From positions 3,496,001 to 3,560,000 of the forward strand of contig CP026657.1 in the NCBI GenBank assembly GCA_023525915.1: 64,000 nucleotides of DNA, given 5' to 3'. The position numbers and the translations under genes are program-made. The stretch's first letter is position 1; every line of letters starts with the position of its first letter. Positions 62,421-64,000 of the stretch are shown here, piece after piece. Origin of the DNA: Acetispira formosa (nom. nud.). GTDB lineage: Bacteria; Desulfobacterota; Desulfarculia; Adiutricales; Adiutricaceae. Below the pieces are notes generated by a model. The model did not search any database and was not told the origin of the DNA. It worked only from the letters and a program-made list of their open reading frames with translations.

Positions 62421-64000
62421 TTAGAAATCAGAGAAATCATCGTCCATGGGGAAGGCGTCAGTTTCTTTTTTAGATACCGTCGCGGGTTTTGAGGCTGGCG
62501 GCAGAGCCTTGGTCGCGGTGGACGCGGTGCTTGTGCCGCCAAGCGAGACCTTGGGTTTTGGCAGGGACTTCCTGGCCGGGGTGGAACTTCTCATGCCAAT
62601 GGCCGCCTGCCCCCTGGCCATGGCCACCAGGCTGTCGACCGCTTCCAGCAGGAGGGCGGCCTGATTGCTCATCTGGGTGGCGGAACTGGCTGATTCTTCA
62701 GCTGTGGCCGCGTTGGCCTGGGTCACTTTGTCCATCTCCAGCATGGCCTGGGTAATCTGACCTATGCCCTGTGACTGTTCCTTGGAAGCTTCCGCCACGT
62801 CCGACAAAAGGCTGCCCACCCGGCCGCTGCGGTCAGAAACCGTGCCCACGTTGGAGGTGGCGGTTTCCAACAGGCTGGTGCCGGTCTGTATATTGGTTAT
62901 GGTATAGTTTATCAGAGTTGCCGTATTGCGGGCCGCTTCAGCCGAACGGCTGGCCAGATTGCGCACTTCTTCGGCCACAACCGCGAAACCGGCCCCGGCT
63001 TCGCCCGCACGGGCCGCTTCCACCGCCGCGTTCAGGGCCAGAAGGTTGGTCTGGAAAGCTATTTCATCAATAGTCTTGATGATGCGGCCGATCTTTTCGC
63101 CGGAAGTGGCAATGTCGGTCATGGCTTTTTCCAGATCGGTCATGGAATCCATCGTGGTCTGAACCGCGTCCTGAGTCTCGCGCATGAGGTTGTTGGCCTC
63201 CGACGAGTTGTCGGCGTTGCGGTTGGTCATTGAGGACAGCTCCTCCAGGGCGGCCGACGTTTCTTCAAGGCTGGCCGCGTTTTCAGTGGCCCCTTCGGCC
63301 AGCTTGTTGGACGCGCCGGAAAGCATTGAAGAGGCCTCATCCACCTCGGCCGCGCCTTCGCTGAGGCTGTCGATGATGAAATTGAGCTGGCCGTTGATGC
63401 TGGCGGTGATAATCCAGCCCAAAATCAGGCTGAGCACCAGACCCACCACCGCGCCGACGATCTGCGACTGGGTGATGCGGGAAACCGCGACATTGTTTTG
63501 CTCGGAAATGGAAGTGGTGGTTTTCAGAATTTCTTCCATCACCATCAGCCCGACGTCATTGGCTTGATCCACCAACTGATTTCGTTCAGCCAGGCTGTCT
63601 GACCAGTCCGTCAGGCTCTTGAGGTAAATTTCAGCGTCTTTCCTGATTTCTCCCACCACAGTGACCATTTCTTTGAGAATGCGGATAACGTCATCACCGA
63701 CGGCTTCATCAAGGTCTTTCTGAAGCTGGGCCTGAGTTTCAGACGCCTTGGCAATGAGTTCCCCCACTTCCTTGGAGTCGTGCTTGCCGTAAGCTTCCCA
63801 GGCGTCCAGTTGCAGGGAGTAGCCCATGCGCACCAGTTCCGAGGTCAAAAGAACGCGGTGGAGTCTGAAAGAGCGTTTTTCCTGGGTGCTGTTAACATCA
63901 AAGCCGTGGGTGACGAGTTCATCGGTGGCCAGGGTTTCCTGCATTTTCTGAAAATCAGTGGCCAGTTCGATATACCTGGTGGTTTTGTCCATGATGCTCT
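62421..64000 (-). CDS. Methyl-accepting chemotaxis protein (5' end outside window)
   Basis: At least 523 residues, open to the window end, and an N-terminal membrane helix is missing, so the start is beyond 64000. The visible part begins inside a four-helix-type periplasmic sensor. A membrane helix lies at about 177-197 ([17 protein letters not shown]), HAMP is not clear, then the signalling coiled coil with the hairpin tip [45 protein letters not shown] that docks CheA/CheW. The linker tail ends DDFSDF, which fits the x-[HFYW]-x2-[HFYW] pentapeptide that tethers CheR/CheB. No che genes are nearby. Confidence 0.92.
   Translation of the reverse strand, partial: SIMDKTTRYIELATDFQKMQETLATDELVTHGFDVNSTQEKRSFRLHRVLLTSELVRMGYSLQLDAWEAYGKHDSKEVGELIAKASETQAQLQKDLDEAVGDDVIRILKEMVTVVGEIRKDAEIYLKSLTDWSDSLAERNQLVDQANDVGLMVMEEILKTTTSISEQNNVAVSRITQSQIVGAVVGLVLSLILGWIITASINGQLNFIIDSLSEGAAEVDEASSMLSGASNKLAEGATENAASLEETSAALEELSSMTNRNADNSSEANNLMRETQDAVQTTMDSMTDLEKAMTDIATSGEKIGRIIKTIDEIAFQTNLLALNAAVEAARAGEAGAGFAVVAEEVRNLASRSAEAARNTATLINYTITNIQTGTSLLETATSNVGTVSDRSGRVGSLLSDVAEASKEQSQGIGQITQAMLEMDKVTQANAATAEESASSATQMSNQAALLLEAVDSLVAMARGQAAIGMRSSTPARKSLPKPKVSLGGTSTASTATKALPPASKPATVSKKETDAFPMDDDFSDF

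Overview
The window reads as a chromosomal segment of a GC-rich, Gram-negative, probably anaerobic bacterium. Outer-membrane TamA, PBP1C, the pst/pho system, a bacterial-type small SRP RNA, a [4Fe-4S] flavoprotein, a mannose-type EIID with HPr and EI, and a GlnK/GlnL-type two-component pair together suggest a Desulfobacterota-like ('deltaproteobacterial') lineage. That placement is an inference from gene content, not from a marker-gene comparison. No tRNA, rRNA, CRISPR array, full-length transposase, integrase or phage gene was found.

Layout. 0-12.7 kb: a frameshifted tamA homologue, a zinc-ribbon membrane protein, an orphan periplasmic binding protein, an SCP2 protein, an unrecognised acidic protein, pbpC, the 4.5S/SRP RNA gene with its own promoter and terminator, and a membrane-anchored TPR protein. 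12.7-23 kb: a copper ATPase with a fused CopZ domain diverging from an HxlR regulator, then the complete phosphate block (phoR, convergent phoU-pstB-pstA-pstC-pstS, divergent phoB) with a clear Pho box. 23.4-30.5 kb: an accessory catabolic cluster (M20 hydrolase, BCCT transporter, aminothiazoline-carboxylate-hydrolase-like protein, divergent amidohydrolase and BTAD regulator) of unknown substrate. 31-41.5 kb: DUF4253 with a GlnK/GlnL-like pair, ligA, a nucleoside phosphorylase, queA, a MATE exporter and a CHASE-like diguanylate cyclase. 42-52.5 kb: a PfpI protein, the stomatin/NfeD pair, an Fe-S flavoprotein, an MBL hydrolase, a small penicillin-binding transpeptidase, adenine deaminase, and orphan EIID plus HPr plus EI. 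52.5-64 kb: a GAF histidine kinase with glycogen synthase, an aminotransferase, an aspartoacylase-like enzyme, an O-methyltransferase and a partial chemotaxis receptor.

The most unusual property is the density of short non-coding repeats, at least six families. One is a 174-bp family with terminal inverted repeats and 9-bp target duplications (six good copies, four decayed). A second is a roughly 350-430-bp structured element always placed just after a stop codon in the same orientation, with covarying stems. A third is a 141-bp family flanked by TA. The others are 82-84-bp near-perfect hairpins with a conserved loop, palindromes carrying a 'CATCATCGTATTAAGAGCG' arm, and 150-bp inverted-repeat elements. 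One 174-bp-type copy sits exactly between the start codon and the signal peptide of a binding-protein gene and stays in frame. Another is nested inside a second element.

How the genes work together. PhoB/PhoR/PhoU with PstSCAB form a phosphate-sensing and uptake regulon. CopA(-CopZ) with the HxlR protein is a likely metal-export switch. HPr/EI form a phosphorelay whose partner EIIA/B/C are not in view. The BCCT/M20/ATC-hydrolase-like/amidohydrolase group looks like uptake and hydrolysis of a zwitterionic nitrogen compound under a BTAD regulator.
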